A stretch of DNA of 64,000 bases from JBEIGE01 sp040382055 (GTDB taxonomy: Bacteria; Pseudomonadota; Gammaproteobacteria; Burkholderiales; Burkholderiaceae_C), in the NCBI GenBank assembly GCA_040382055.1, contig JBEIGE010000011.1:19367-83366 (forward strand), read 5' to 3'. Positions within the stretch are counted from its first letter, which is position 1. Every line of letters begins with the position of its first letter. Positions 26,928-35,276 of the stretch are shown here, piece by piece. The translations under genes and the position numbers were made by a program. Below the pieces are notes generated by a model, which did no database searches, was not told the DNA's origin, and saw only the letters and a program-made list of their open reading frames with translations.

Positions 26928-27782
26928 GTGAGCTCAATTCTTAACGCCGACCTGCATTGCCACTCTGTGGTCTCCGACGGCACGCTCACGCCCGAGGCTT
27001 TGGCCGCACGGGCGCATGCCAATGGGGTTGAGCTGTGGTCCCTGACCGACCACGACGAGGTTGGTGGCCAGCAGCGCGCCGCAGCTGCAGCCAAGGCGCT
27101 GGGCATGAAATACCTCAGCGGCACCGAGATTTCCATCACCTTTGCCGGTAAAACCGTGCACATTGTCGGCCTGGGCTTTGACGCCCAGGACCCGCGTATC
27201 CAGCAAGGGCTGCTGCACACACGCGGCGGGCGCGGTCAGCGTGCGCAGGAAATGTCCGACGGCCTGGCGCTGGTGGGTATCCGGGGCGCTTATGAAGGTG
27301 CCTTGAAGTTTGCCGGCAACCCGGAGCTGATCTCGCGCACCCACTTTGCCCGCTTTCTGGTCGAGTCCGGGGTGTGTAAAGAAACCAATGAGGTGTTTCG
27401 CAAATACCTCACCGAAGGCAAGCCCGGTTTTGTACCCCACCGCTGGGCCAGTCTGGGCGATGCGGTGGCCTGGATCACCCAGGCCGGCGGTGTGGCCGTT
27501 ATTGCCCACCCGGCGCGCTATGGGTTTACACCCAATGAAGAGTTCGCCCTGTTCAGTGAGTTCAAGGCCCATGGCGGACGGGGTGTGGAAGTCATTACCG
27601 GCAGTCATACCGCGGCTGAGTACATCACTTATGCCGATATGGCGCTGGAGTTCGGGCTGGCAGCCTCCCGCGGCAGTGATTTTCACAGCCCGGATGAATC
27701 CCACACCGATCTGGGCACCCTGCCCTATCTGCCCGGCAAGCTCACCCCCGTGTGGGAGTTGCTGGCGGACCGTATCCAGTGA
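26928..27782 (+). CDS. PHP-domain phosphoesterase (RNase AM / YciV type)
   Basis: 284 residues with the PHP metal-binding motifs DLHCHSVVSDG at residues 8-18, LTDHDE near 40, a GTEI segment, VIAHPARY near 195 and GSDFH near 248. Relatives hydrolyse 3',5'-nucleotide phosphates or trim 5' ends of rRNA (Rnm/YciV). Translation appears to start at GTG 26928, because no in-frame ATG precedes the DLHCHS motif. The stop overlaps the GTG start of the next gene. Confidence 0.9.
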   Translation: MSSILNADLHCHSVVSDGTLTPEALAARAHANGVELWSLTDHDEVGGQQRAAAAAKALGMKYLSGTEISITFAGKTVHIVGLGFDAQDPRIQQGLLHTRGGRGQRAQEMSDGLALVGIRGAYEGALKFAGNPELISRTHFARFLVESGVCKETNEVFRKYLTEGKPGFVPHRWASLGDAVAWITQAGGVAVIAHPARYGFTPNEEFALFSEFKAHGGRGVEVITGSHTAAEYITYADMALEFGLAASRGSDFHSPDESHTDLGTLPYLPGKLTPVWELLADRIQ

Positions 27783-28681
27783 AGGTCACCGCGCCCGACA
27801 CACGCCATCTGACCGGCATTGTGCTCACGGTCGCAGCCATGGCCTGCTTTGCCACGCTGGACACCACCACCAAGTGGGTCAGCCTGAGCGTGCCGGTCTT
27901 GTGGGCCCTGTGGTTCCGCTACCTGTTTCAGGCCGTGGCCACCACCGTAGTCATGCTGCCGGTGCGCGGGCTTAGTCTGCTGCATACCCGGCATCCCAAA
28001 CTCCATGCGCTCAGGGGCTTGCTGTTGTTGCTCACCAGCCTGCTCACGTTTTTTATCCTGACCCTCATGCCGGTGGGCGAGTTCACCGCCATTGCCATGC
28101 TCACCCCGCTGGTGATCACCGTGCTGGCCAGCACCCACCTGGGCGAGCGGATTTCGCCCCTGCGCTGGGTTTTGGTGTCTGGTGGTTTTGTGGGCACCCT
28201 GTTGATTATTCGTCCCGGCAGTGAGCTCTTTAACTGGACCATGCTGCTGCCCTTGGTGCAAGTGGGGTGTTATGCCAGCTTTCAGGTGCTGACCCGAAAG
28301 ATGGTCAACACCGAAGACACGGTGACCATGCATTTTTATACCGGCTGGGTGGGTACCCTGTTGGCCTCCCTGGCCCTGCCCTTCATCTGGATGTGGCCGC
28401 AAACCGTGGGGCTATGGGCCGGCTTGATGCTCATGGGTGCCATGGGCACCATTGGACATTTCTTCCTCATCATGGCCTACCGCCGCACCACGGCAGCCAC
28501 CCTCACCCCGTTTTTGTATACCCAGATCGGCTTTGCCATGCTGGGTGGGTATCTGGTGTTCAACCACCTGCCTGATCAGTGGGCCAGTGCTGGCATGGTG
28601 TTGATTGCCCTGTGCGGTGCCGCGTGCGCATGGCTGTCGGTCATTGAGCGACGCGTCGTGCCCCAGGTGGTGGAAAGTTAA
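27779..28681 (+). CDS. EamA/DMT-family transporter
   Basis: About 300-residue, ten-helix exporter with two EamA repeats (MPVGEFTAIAMLTPLVITVLA in the first, ATLTPFLYTQIGFAMLGG in the second). GTG 27779 overlaps the PHP stop as GTGA, the tightest and most likely start; an earlier GTG at 27752 would add nine residues. Third DMT exporter in the window; substrate unknown. Confidence 0.87.
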   Translation: MKVTAPDTRHLTGIVLTVAAMACFATLDTTTKWVSLSVPVLWALWFRYLFQAVATTVVMLPVRGLSLLHTRHPKLHALRGLLLLLTSLLTFFILTLMPVGEFTAIAMLTPLVITVLASTHLGERISPLRWVLVSGGFVGTLLIIRPGSELFNWTMLLPLVQVGCYASFQVLTRKMVNTEDTVTMHFYTGWVGTLLASLALPFIWMWPQTVGLWAGLMLMGAMGTIGHFFLIMAYRRTTAATLTPFLYTQIGFAMLGGYLVFNHLPDQWASAGMVLIALCGAACAWLSVIERRVVPQVVES

Positions 28682-28698
28682 TCATTTAAGACGGATTT

Positions 28699-29334
28699 AT
28701 GGCGCAGTTTTTTGAAGTTCATCCAGACAACCCGCAGATCAGGCTGCTCAAGCAAGCCGTAGCGCTGCTTGACAAGGGCGGCATTGTGGCCGTGCCCACT
28801 GACTCCAGCTACGCCTTGGTCTGCCATCTGGACGACAAGGCCGCCTCAGACCAGTTGCGCCGCATCCGCGGGGTGGACGACAAACACCACCTAACCCTGC
28901 TCTGCCGCGACCTGGCCGAGCTGTCCAACTATGCCCGGGTGGACAACAAACAATTCCGCCTGATCAAGGCTGCCACCCCTGGGCCCTACACCTTCATTCT
29001 GGAAGCCACCAAGGAAGTGCCACGCCGCCTGAGCCACCCTGCGCGCAAGACCATCGGCTTGCGCGTGCCTGACCACCATGTGCTCCAGTCGCTTCTGGCC
29101 CTGCACGACAGCCCCTTGATAGCTACAACATTGATAGCGAAAGGCGAAACCGAACCCCTCAATGATGCGCACGACATCCGTGACCGTTATGAACACCAGA
29201 TCGCCGCTGTCCTGGACGCCGGGGCTTGCGCCCATGAGCCCACGACCGTGGTGGACTTGACCGATGGCGAGCCGGTGGTGCTGCGTCAGGGCCGTGGCAG
29301 TCTGGCCGCGATTGGCCTGTCAGGCCTGGCCTGA
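28699..29334 (+). CDS. YciO/Sua5 family RNA-binding (YrdC-domain) protein
   Basis: 211 residues made of a single YrdC domain: GGIVAVPTDSSYALVC, the KHHLTLLCRDL segment, TPGPYTFILEAT and TIGLRVPDH. It lacks the extra C-terminal Sua5 domain, so it fits the YciO branch better than the threonylcarbamoyl-AMP synthase TsaC, although the substrate pocket motif KxR region is partly kept (RRIRGVDDKHH). Activity is therefore left open. Between a DMT exporter and an M50 protease on the same strand. Confidence 0.88.
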   Translation: MAQFFEVHPDNPQIRLLKQAVALLDKGGIVAVPTDSSYALVCHLDDKAASDQLRRIRGVDDKHHLTLLCRDLAELSNYARVDNKQFRLIKAATPGPYTFILEATKEVPRRLSHPARKTIGLRVPDHHVLQSLLALHDSPLIATTLIAKGETEPLNDAHDIRDRYEHQIAAVLDAGACAHEPTTVVDLTDGEPVVLRQGRGSLAAIGLSGLA

Positions 29335-29371
29335 AGTCCGTCAGCCGCACGGCTCTGAGACAATCCGCGTC

Positions 29372-30040
29372 ATGGACCCCACACACCTGATTCAAACCGT
29401 CCTCATCTACGCCTTGCCGGTGTTGTTTGCCATCACCATCCATGAGGCCGCCCACGGCTATGCGGCCCGGCATTTTGGTGACAACACGGCCTGGATGCTC
29501 GGGCGCGTCAGCCTCAATCCCCTGCGACACATTGACCCGGTGGGCACACTGCTCATGCCCCTGCTGCTGTACTTTGCAACCTCCGGGGCGTTTTTGTTCG
29601 GCTATGCCAAGCCGGTGCCGGTGCGCTTTGACAAACTGCGCAACCCCAAGCGCGACATGATCTGGGTGGCGTTGGCAGGTCCGGCCTCCAACTTCATTCA
29701 GGCCATCGCCTGGGCGGTGCTGTTTGTCACCCTCAACGGCGTGGGTATTGAAGAACGTTTTTTTGTGGAAATGGCCGATGCCGGCATCAAAGTCAACCTG
29801 ATCATGTGGGCCTTTAATTTGTTTCCGCTGCCGCCGCTGGACGGCGGACGTATTTTGGTGGGTCTGCTGCCCAGGCCACAAGCCGCATTGCTTGACAGGG
29901 TGGAGCCTTTTGGCTTTTTTATCGTCATGGGCCTGGTCATTGCCGGTGTGGTGGGTAGCCTGTGGCTGCAGCCCCTCATGGCGGCGGGCAAGCTCGTCAT
30001 CTCGCTCATGGTCACCCCCCTGGCCCTGCTGTTTCGTTAA
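29372..30040 (+). CDS. Site-2 protease family (M50) zinc metalloprotease
   Basis: 222-residue integral membrane protease with five to six helices. Zinc motif HEAAH occurs at residues 22-26 and the third ligand motif NLFPLPPLDGGR near residue 150. It belongs to the short M50 group without PDZ or CBS domains, whose natural substrates are unknown. ATG 29372 lies 37 nt after the YciO stop. Downstream trpS begins 22 nt after its stop. Confidence 0.92.
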   Translation: MDPTHLIQTVLIYALPVLFAITIHEAAHGYAARHFGDNTAWMLGRVSLNPLRHIDPVGTLLMPLLLYFATSGAFLFGYAKPVPVRFDKLRNPKRDMIWVALAGPASNFIQAIAWAVLFVTLNGVGIEERFFVEMADAGIKVNLIMWAFNLFPLPPLDGGRILVGLLPRPQAALLDRVEPFGFFIVMGLVIAGVVGSLWLQPLMAAGKLVISLMVTPLALLFR

Positions 30041-30062
30041 CCTCTCGTTAACCTCTATTCGT

Positions 30063-31253
30063 ATGACTGTTACCCGCGTCCTCACCGGCATCACCACCTC
30101 AGGCACGCCGCATCTGGGCAACTATGTCGGTGCCATCCGCCCGGCCGTTGCAGCCAGTTTGTCGCCCGGTGTCGAAAGCTTTTATTTTCTGGCCGACTAC
30201 CACGCCCTGATCAAAATTGACGAGCCCGCCCGCATCCAGCGCTCCACGCTGGAGATTGCCGCCACCTGGATCGCCGCCGGTCTGGACCCTGAGCGTGTGA
30301 CCTTTTACCGGCAGTCCGACATTCCAGAAATCCCGGAACTCACCTGGCTGCTCACGTGCGTGACCGGCAAGGGCCTGCTTAACCGCGCCCACGCCTACAA
30401 GGCCTCGGTTGACAAAAATACCGCAGCGGGCATAGACGCCGACATGGATGTCACGGCCGGCCTGTTCATGTACCCGGTGCTCATGGCCGCCGACATTCTG
30501 ATGTTCAACGCCCACCAAGTGCCAGTGGGGCGCGACCAGATCCAGCACATCGAGATGGCGCGTGACATGGCTTCGAGCTTCAACCACCGCTATGGCAACC
30601 ACTTTGTGCTGCCCGAGGCCGCCATTGAAGACAATGTGGCCACCTTGCCCGGCCTGGACGGCCGCAAGATGAGCAAAAGCTACGACAACACCATTGCCCT
30701 GTTTGCGCCGCGCGATCACCTGCAAAAACAGATTGCCGGCATCAAGACCGACTCGCGCGCACCCGGCGAGCCCAAAGAGACCGAGGGTTCAGCGCTGTTT
30801 CAGCTCTACCAGGCATTTGGAACCAGCGCAGAAACTGCCGCATTGCGCCAGGCGTTTGCCGACGGCATTGCCTGGGGTGAGGCCAAGCAACTGCTGTTTG
30901 AGCGTATCGACCAGGAAATCGCGCCCATGCGCAACACCTATGAAGCGCTTATCAACAACCCGGCCGAACTGGAGCGAATTTTGCTGGCTGGCGCGGGTAA
31001 AGCCCGGGCAATTGCCACCCCCTTCACCGCCACCTTGCGCCAGGCAGTGGGCTTGCGGGATTTGCGCAGCAACAGCGCGCCTGTGCAGGCAAAAGCGGCC
31101 AAGGCCAGCCAGGGCAGCTTCAAGCAATACCGTGAGAGCGACGGCAAGTTTTACTTCAAGCAGCTAGACGCCAACGGCCAGCTGGTGTTTCAAAGCGAAG
31201 GTTTTGACAACCCCAAAGACGCCGCGCAAGCGATAGCCAAGTTACGCGGCTGA
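30063..31253 (+). CDS. trpS: Tryptophanyl-tRNA synthetase
   Basis: Class I synthetase of 396 residues. The HIGH-like motif is TPHLGNYVGA near residue 12 and KMSKS occurs in GRKMSKSYDN near residue 200. The C-terminal extension after residue 340 (KQYRESDGKFYFKQLDANGQ) is typical of the longer betaproteobacterial form. No clear Shine-Dalgarno precedes ATG 30063. A tRNA-Ser gene follows 17 bp after the stop and is probably on the same transcript. Confidence 0.97.
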   Translation: MTVTRVLTGITTSGTPHLGNYVGAIRPAVAASLSPGVESFYFLADYHALIKIDEPARIQRSTLEIAATWIAAGLDPERVTFYRQSDIPEIPELTWLLTCVTGKGLLNRAHAYKASVDKNTAAGIDADMDVTAGLFMYPVLMAADILMFNAHQVPVGRDQIQHIEMARDMASSFNHRYGNHFVLPEAAIEDNVATLPGLDGRKMSKSYDNTIALFAPRDHLQKQIAGIKTDSRAPGEPKETEGSALFQLYQAFGTSAETAALRQAFADGIAWGEAKQLLFERIDQEIAPMRNTYEALINNPAELERILLAGAGKARAIATPFTATLRQAVGLRDLRSNSAPVQAKAAKASQGSFKQYRESDGKFYFKQLDANGQLVFQSEGFDNPKDAAQAIAKLRG

Positions 31254-31270
31254 TAGAATCCAGCCCACGC

Positions 31271-31358
31271 GGAGAGGTGGCAGAGTGGCCGAATGTACCT
31301 GACTCGAAATCAGGCGTACCGCAAGGTACAGTGGGTTCGAATCCCACCCTCTCCGCCA
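31271..31358 (+). tRNA. tRNA-Ser (anticodon CGA)
   Basis: 88 nt including an encoded CCA. Acceptor stem GGAGAGG pairs with CCTCTCC and the discriminator is G. The anticodon stem CCTGA/TCAGG encloses the loop CTCGAAA, so the anticodon is CGA, reading UCG. A long variable arm (TACC...GGTA) marks it as a class II tRNA, and the T arm GTGGG-TTCGAAT-CCCAC is perfect. It borders an accessory island that begins a few bases after its 3' end. Confidence 0.97.
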
Positions 31359-31787
31359 TGCAAACTTTCTTCAAAGTTTCCATTCTTCAATCCCCATCTG
31401 CAAGCTGTTGAACTGGCTGAGGTTTTCAAACTGCCAAGTCAGGGGCTTTTGTGGAAAACCGGCATTCATATGAGTTTTGAGCGGAGTGAGTTCTAACTTT
31501 TTCTAAGCCATAGTTACCAAAATACAGACCGCCGCTGTGGGCCATTTGCAGTCACAGGCGAATGTCACAGCATCGGTGCTTCCGAAATTGCTGTCAGGCT
31601 GTAGGACTAGCACTCCAAGGATCAGTGCTGCTGAAATTGGGGGGACGTCGCTCGAATGCCAGGGGCAGCATTAACTTTTTTAGTAAGCACTCAAGAGTAC
31701 TCGGCAACTCATCGGTCACCCAGGTCATCGTTTTTCAATGAGGTCCGGTTTGAAATGACATAGCGCCGCCCCGATATCATTGGTCGC
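31359..31787 (+). other. Non-coding left edge of the accessory island
   Basis: No convincing gene. The first 52 bp after the tRNA (31361-31412) are an imperfect copy of 36046-36097. The remainder is AT-richer than the flanks and holds no frame that resembles a protein. The last part must carry the promoter of the Mrr-like gene. Confidence 0.5.
31361..31412 (+). repeat. Imperfect direct repeat, left copy
   Basis: 52 bp beginning CAAACTT and ending AAGCTGTTGAA, about three quarters identical to 36046-36097 by eye with compensating small gaps. It starts three bases after the tRNA-Ser CCA. Confidence 0.5.
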
Positions 31788-32708
31788 ATGGCTATTCCAA
31801 CTTACAAAGATTGCATGCTTCCCTTCCTAGATCAACTCAAGGACGGAAATGAACGCCCGATTCGCGAACTTGGAGAGGTGCTAGCTGCCCACTTCGTACT
31901 AAGTCCGGCAGAACGTGCTGAGTTGCTGCCCAGCGGACAGACTGGAATCTTTGTGAATAGGGTCGGGTGGGCACGCACTTACCTCAAGAAGGCCGCGCTC
32001 ATCGACTCGCCGCGCAGGGGGGTATTCAAAATTACCCAGCGCGGGTTGAGCGTGCTGGCAGACGGTGTGAAGTCTTTGGACTCGAAATACTTGGCTCGAT
32101 TCCCCGAGTTTCAAGAATTTCAGCGAGCTTCTCAGTCACAAGTTATTGACTCGTCAATGATGTTACCTTTAAGCGAAGCAGGAACTGAGACCACACCGGA
32201 AGAAGCTATCGAAAGCGCATATCAAGGATTGCGTCAGCAGCTAGCCCAAGAGTTGCTGACAAAAATTCTCACCTGTACACCGACCTTCTTCGAGTACTTG
32301 GTGGTGGAACTGCTCGTCAAAATGGGTTACGGCGGCAGTCGAAAGGATGCTGGCGAGCGAATCGGCCAGACTGGCGACGGAGGCATTGATGGCATCATCA
32401 AAGAGGACCGTCTTGGACTAGACACCATCTTCATCCAAGCCAAGCGATGGCAAGGATCGGTGGGACGTCCTGAAATCCAGAAGTTTGTCGGAGCATTGCA
32501 AGGACAACGTGCGCGCAAGGGAGTTTTCATCACCACCTCCACCTACACAGCAGATGCGACCGCCTATGCAGGGCAGATCGATACCAAGGTAGTTCTCATT
32601 GATGGCCAAAAGCTGGCCGGCCTGATGATCGACTTCGATGTTGGTGTCTCCGTGGCTGCGAGCTACACGGTAAAGAGGATTGACTCAGACTACTTTGAAG
32701 AAGCCTGA
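31788..32708 (+). CDS. mrr: Mrr-type restriction endonuclease
   Basis: 306 residues, close to the length of E. coli Mrr, a type IV enzyme that cleaves modified foreign DNA. The N-terminal winged-helix Mrr_N domain covers about residues 3-92 (YKDCMLPFLDQLKDG, GWARTYLKKAALID). The catalytic Mrr_cat domain spans about 160-290, with FFEYLVVELLVKMGYGG, the acidic residue in GDGGIDG (Asp201) and QAK (217-219) as the E/QxK motif. No methyltransferase gene is adjacent, which fits type IV. Codon use is AT-richer than in trpS. Confident in family. Confidence 0.92.
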   Translation: MAIPTYKDCMLPFLDQLKDGNERPIRELGEVLAAHFVLSPAERAELLPSGQTGIFVNRVGWARTYLKKAALIDSPRRGVFKITQRGLSVLADGVKSLDSKYLARFPEFQEFQRASQSQVIDSSMMLPLSEAGTETTPEEAIESAYQGLRQQLAQELLTKILTCTPTFFEYLVVELLVKMGYGGSRKDAGERIGQTGDGGIDGIIKEDRLGLDTIFIQAKRWQGSVGRPEIQKFVGALQGQRARKGVFITTSTYTADATAYAGQIDTKVVLIDGQKLAGLMIDFDVGVSVAASYTVKRIDSDYFEEA

Positions 32709-32882
32709 TGTCGCGGAGGTCAAAGGCAAACGAGCCTCGATCGCGCTAATTTATTTAACCGCCACAAATTAACCTCTGCATTCGTGCTGACGCTGCCTTT
32801 CCGTGAGGCGCCGCGTACTTCGAAAGCGGCCCATCTGCTGAAATTCACGAGTGACCGCTATCTGAATAGTCAATCATAAAAC

Positions 32883-33827
32883 CTAGTTCTCGTTCAAGTA
32901 TTTAGCAGCAGTCGCACTGTCCATTTTTATAACCCGTCCAACCTCCGGAAAGGTTACCTCTAAGTCGCATCCGAACCGTTTAGAAATTCTGCCTGGACCC
33001 CATTCATCATGTTTGGTCTTATGCTCAACAGCAGACCCAACTTGGAATGGTTGATTGGCGCCCCTTTTTTCAACAATTCGCTGCGCGATGAGCGAATCCT
33101 CAGAGAACCTCATGGAGTTAGATGTGCCAGCATCAGAGAAAGTCTCTCTCGGTGTAACAAGGGGTACGATGCCAAGCGCTGCGGGTGCTAAAGCAGGCCT
33201 AGCATGAATGTCGGGCGTATGTGCCGAAAAATAGGTGGGTGTAGGTCTCTTGACTGCTTCATCCGTCTTTGCGCCCATCATGGAAATAGCGTGGTGAACA
33301 GCAGCCTTCGCTAGCTCTTCGCCACAACGGAAAAGTTCCCTGCATTCCTTGTCTTCGCCATCCTTGTAATAAGTTGCGCCGTACTGGTAGGGTGACAAAA
33401 TCTTGTGCACCCTGAACTCAACCTGGTTGGCCAGCTCGCACTTAACCTCAAACACTTGGCGCCAGTTGGATGCACCGCCATACCTGTAGGAATTCAGCTG
33501 GGCAATACGCTCCTGTGGATCTGATGCCATCCCAACTTTGATGGCATTTAGATTGCTGGAGTGCAGGATGTAGACGTAGCCATCCATATAGAAACGTGAC
33601 CGAAAACCGATTTCAGCGGTACGGCACTGAACGCACGCATTTTTTTTATTTCGGAGCTGGTGGCCAGCTTTTTCACAGGGCGTACCGCCAAAGGCAAGCC
33701 ACATATCCAAATCTTTCATCATCTGGATGGCACGCTTATTTGGCATACCCGAGACATCCAGGACTTTGGACACAGCTATCCCGTGCTTTTCCAAAAACGC
33801 CAACTGCTCCGTATTGAGTTTCGCCAC
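32883..33827 (-). CDS. GIY-YIG (T5orf172-like) protein with a DUF3553-like C-terminus
   Basis: 314 residues. A putative zinc knuckle (C51, H56, C65xxC68) precedes a GIY-YIG/T5orf172 module at about 83-165: GYVYILHSS, then KVGMASDPQERIAQLNS with the catalytic-type Arg, and a later conserved Glu/Lys region. A low-complexity linker follows. The last 55 residues (VGSAVEHKTKHDEWGPGRI ... VTFPEVGRVIKM) look like a DUF3553 or CarD-like small beta domain, which may bind DNA or RNA polymerase. Domain order is unusual to me. Possible nuclease in phage defence or a mobile element; function unknown. Confidence 0.72.
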   Translation of the reverse strand: MAKLNTEQLAFLEKHGIAVSKVLDVSGMPNKRAIQMMKDLDMWLAFGGTPCEKAGHQLRNKKNACVQCRTAEIGFRSRFYMDGYVYILHSSNLNAIKVGMASDPQERIAQLNSYRYGGASNWRQVFEVKCELANQVEFRVHKILSPYQYGATYYKDGEDKECRELFRCGEELAKAAVHHAISMMGAKTDEAVKRPTPTYFSAHTPDIHARPALAPAALGIVPLVTPRETFSDAGTSNSMRFSEDSLIAQRIVEKRGANQPFQVGSAVEHKTKHDEWGPGRISKRFGCDLEVTFPEVGRVIKMDSATAAKYLNEN

Positions 33828-34262
33828 ACATACTCCCTTGGGTATTTACTGTGATGCTGCCTATTCGCCTATAGTAAGGGCAAGTGGCAAATAATCTTCG
33901 CTCGGACGCCCCGCCGCCAGAGATCGGATATGTAGGCATCTGCAACAACACCGGTCTTTTCTAGGAAAGCATGGGTGCAGCCGAGAGCCTTTAAATTCCA
34001 ACACCCAGCTCCACCCAATTCAACCTTACCGAGTGGTGTCAACAAATCTGTAGGTCTGCTATCAGGCTTTGAATCTGAAACGATGGACTTCTGCTTTGGC
34101 TCGACTGATGTGGCAAGTCCGGACCAAGTGCAGACGTTCGTAAATGACTGCTTAGTAGCTACGAATTTGTTGAAATAGGAAGATGTTGATTAGGCAATCA
34201 GATTTCGGCTGCAGGCACATTCATGTCACACGCCTTGCTCTAAAGCGGTCTCTCATGATGCG
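33828..34262 (+). other. Gap without a recognisable gene
   Basis: About 435 bp between the GIY-YIG gene and the first attC-like site. A 67-codon frame (33975-34178, GTG start) is open but shows no recognisable family, no good ribosome-binding site and no bias. It may be remains of an eroded cassette. Confidence 0.4.
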
Positions 34263-34332
34263 GTTTTAACGTTTGAATCCACTGGCCTGACGCAGCTTGC
34301 CGCGATAGGTCCGGTTAAGCGATTGGTTGGGC
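34263..34332 (-). repeat. attC-like recombination site 1
   Basis: 70-bp imperfect palindrome lying 20 nt behind the ridA stop. On the minus strand it starts GCCCAAC (matching RYYYAAC), continues ATCGCTTAACCGGAC, and ends CGTTAAAAC, a one-base departure from GTTRRRY. Position right behind a stop codon is typical for a cassette attC site. No fold was computed. Confidence 0.45.
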
Positions 34333-34351
34333 CTCACTGCGCGCTGCATAT

Positions 34352-34738
34352 CTAATCTGACTGCTTCATGGCGGTAACTTCGATCTCAATCTTCATGCGT
34401 GGATCAAGCAGTTTGGCCGAGATCATCATGGCCGCGGGTCGAACGTCCCCGAAGTACTTTTTCAGGATTGGCCAACAGAGTTCGAAATCCTCGCCGTTCG
34501 GTAGCACGTAGGTAACCCTGACCGTGTCTGCAAGACTAGCACCAGCCTTCTGCAACGCTTGATCAATGTTTTTTAGACACTGCTCGGCCTGCGCGGCTAC
34601 GCCTTCTTCAATGGTCATCGTTTCGTAGTTGAAACCGGTGGTACCTGAGACGAAGACGAAAGGTCCTTGAACGACTGCACGTGAGTAGCCGATCTGCTCT
34701 TCAAATACTGATCCGGAACTGATGAGCTGGCGATTCAT
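34352..34738 (-). CDS. RidA-family (YjgF/YER057c/UK114) deaminase
   Basis: 128-residue RidA protein, forming trimers that hydrolyse reactive enamines/imines produced by PLP enzymes. Family features are GPFVFVSGTTGFN, AQAEQCLKNIDQAL, and RPAAMMISAKLLDPRMKIEIEVTA, which contains the usual Arg and C-terminal Glu. Short 5' leader (about 50 nt) after an attC-like site and a stop 20 nt before another are what one expects of an integron cassette. Whether this RidA acts on the same substrate as housekeeping RidA is unknown. Confidence 0.9.
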   Translation of the reverse strand: MNRQLISSGSVFEEQIGYSRAVVQGPFVFVSGTTGFNYETMTIEEGVAAQAEQCLKNIDQALQKAGASLADTVRVTYVLPNGEDFELCWPILKKYFGDVRPAAMMISAKLLDPRMKIEIEVTAMKQSD

Positions 34739-34780
34739 GGTTCTGAAATGATTGAACGGTAAGAGCTAATTATTTGTGAG

Positions 34781-34874
34781 GCTTAACGCCCTCGTTAAGC
34801 TTGCGCCGCAAGGAGCGCAGCGACTGGAGGGAACCAACCGCAAGGTTGGCGGCAGCTTGAACAATCCGTAAGGC
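34781..34874 (-). repeat. attC-like recombination site 2
   Basis: 94-bp imperfect palindrome upstream of ridA. On the minus strand it begins GCCTTAC-GGA-TTGTTCAAGC. The centre carries a perfect hairpin (CCAACC-TTGC-GGTTGG). It ends GCAAGCTTAACGAGGGCGTTAAGC, split here as GCAAGCTTAACG + AGGGCGTTAAGC. GTTAAGC fits the cleavage box GTTRRRY. The layout matches aadA-type attC sites closely. This is the best of the three sites. Confidence 0.58.
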
Positions 34875-34944
34875 CAGCGCCTGATTTTGCTGGGCAAATG
34901 GAAGCAGTGGCTGTGCAATTTTGCGTACAAAATGGAGTCCTCCT

Positions 34945-35196
34945 ATGGATGCTATTTCTTACTCTACTGCTCGTACAAACTTGGCTACAACCATGGACCG
35001 CGTTTGCGAAGACCACGAGCCACTGATTATCACGCGCAACGGCCAACCGTCTGTTGTCATGCTTTCGCTTGAAGACTTTACAGCGCTTGAGGAAACATCT
35101 TATTTACTGCGTAGCCCAACAAACGCTAAACGTTTGATGACTGCGATTGAGCAATTGACCGCTGGCAAAGGAACAGAGCAAAAGCTTGCTGAATGA
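34945..35196 (+). CDS. YefM/Phd-family antitoxin
   Basis: 83-residue antitoxin: MDAISYSTARTNLATTMDRV starts the DNA-binding domain, followed by PLIITRNGQPSVVMLSLEDFTALEET, diagnostic of YefM, and a flexible toxin-binding tail. GGAG lies 7 nt before ATG 34945. The stop overlaps the start of a truncated YoeB-like toxin frame (ATGA). With the toxin broken this would be an orphan antitoxin, able to repress its own promoter or neutralise related toxins elsewhere. Confidence 0.92.
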   Translation: MDAISYSTARTNLATTMDRVCEDHEPLIITRNGQPSVVMLSLEDFTALEETSYLLRSPTNAKRLMTAIEQLTAGKGTEQKLAE

Positions 35197-35276
35197 AACT
35201 GGTATTTGCACAAGCGGCCTGGGAAGACCAAAGGTCTATTGCCCAGGTTACCAGCGCGGAAGGTTTTTTCAGCTGA
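35193..35276 (+). pseudogene. Truncated YoeB toxin
   Basis: The frame begins MKLVFAQAAWED, which matches the N-terminus of YoeB mRNA interferases (usually MKLxFxxxAWEDYxYW). After residue 12 it departs from the family and stops at codon 28. The catalytic Glu, Arg and His regions of YoeB (about 85 residues) are absent; the opposite-strand GNAT gene occupies the place. Broken after the first dozen residues, presumably when the GNAT segment joined here. Confidence 0.75.

Noticed and set aside
32709..32882. Possible fourth attC site between mrr and the GIY-YIG gene
   Set aside because: GTTAATT and GTTAAAT do not fit GTTRRRY and no facing RYYYAAC box or central palindrome is present.
33975..34178. 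67-codon frame in the gap before attC-like site 1
   Set aside because: GTG start without ribosome-binding site, no family recognised, and no continuity with neighbours; kept only as a gap note.
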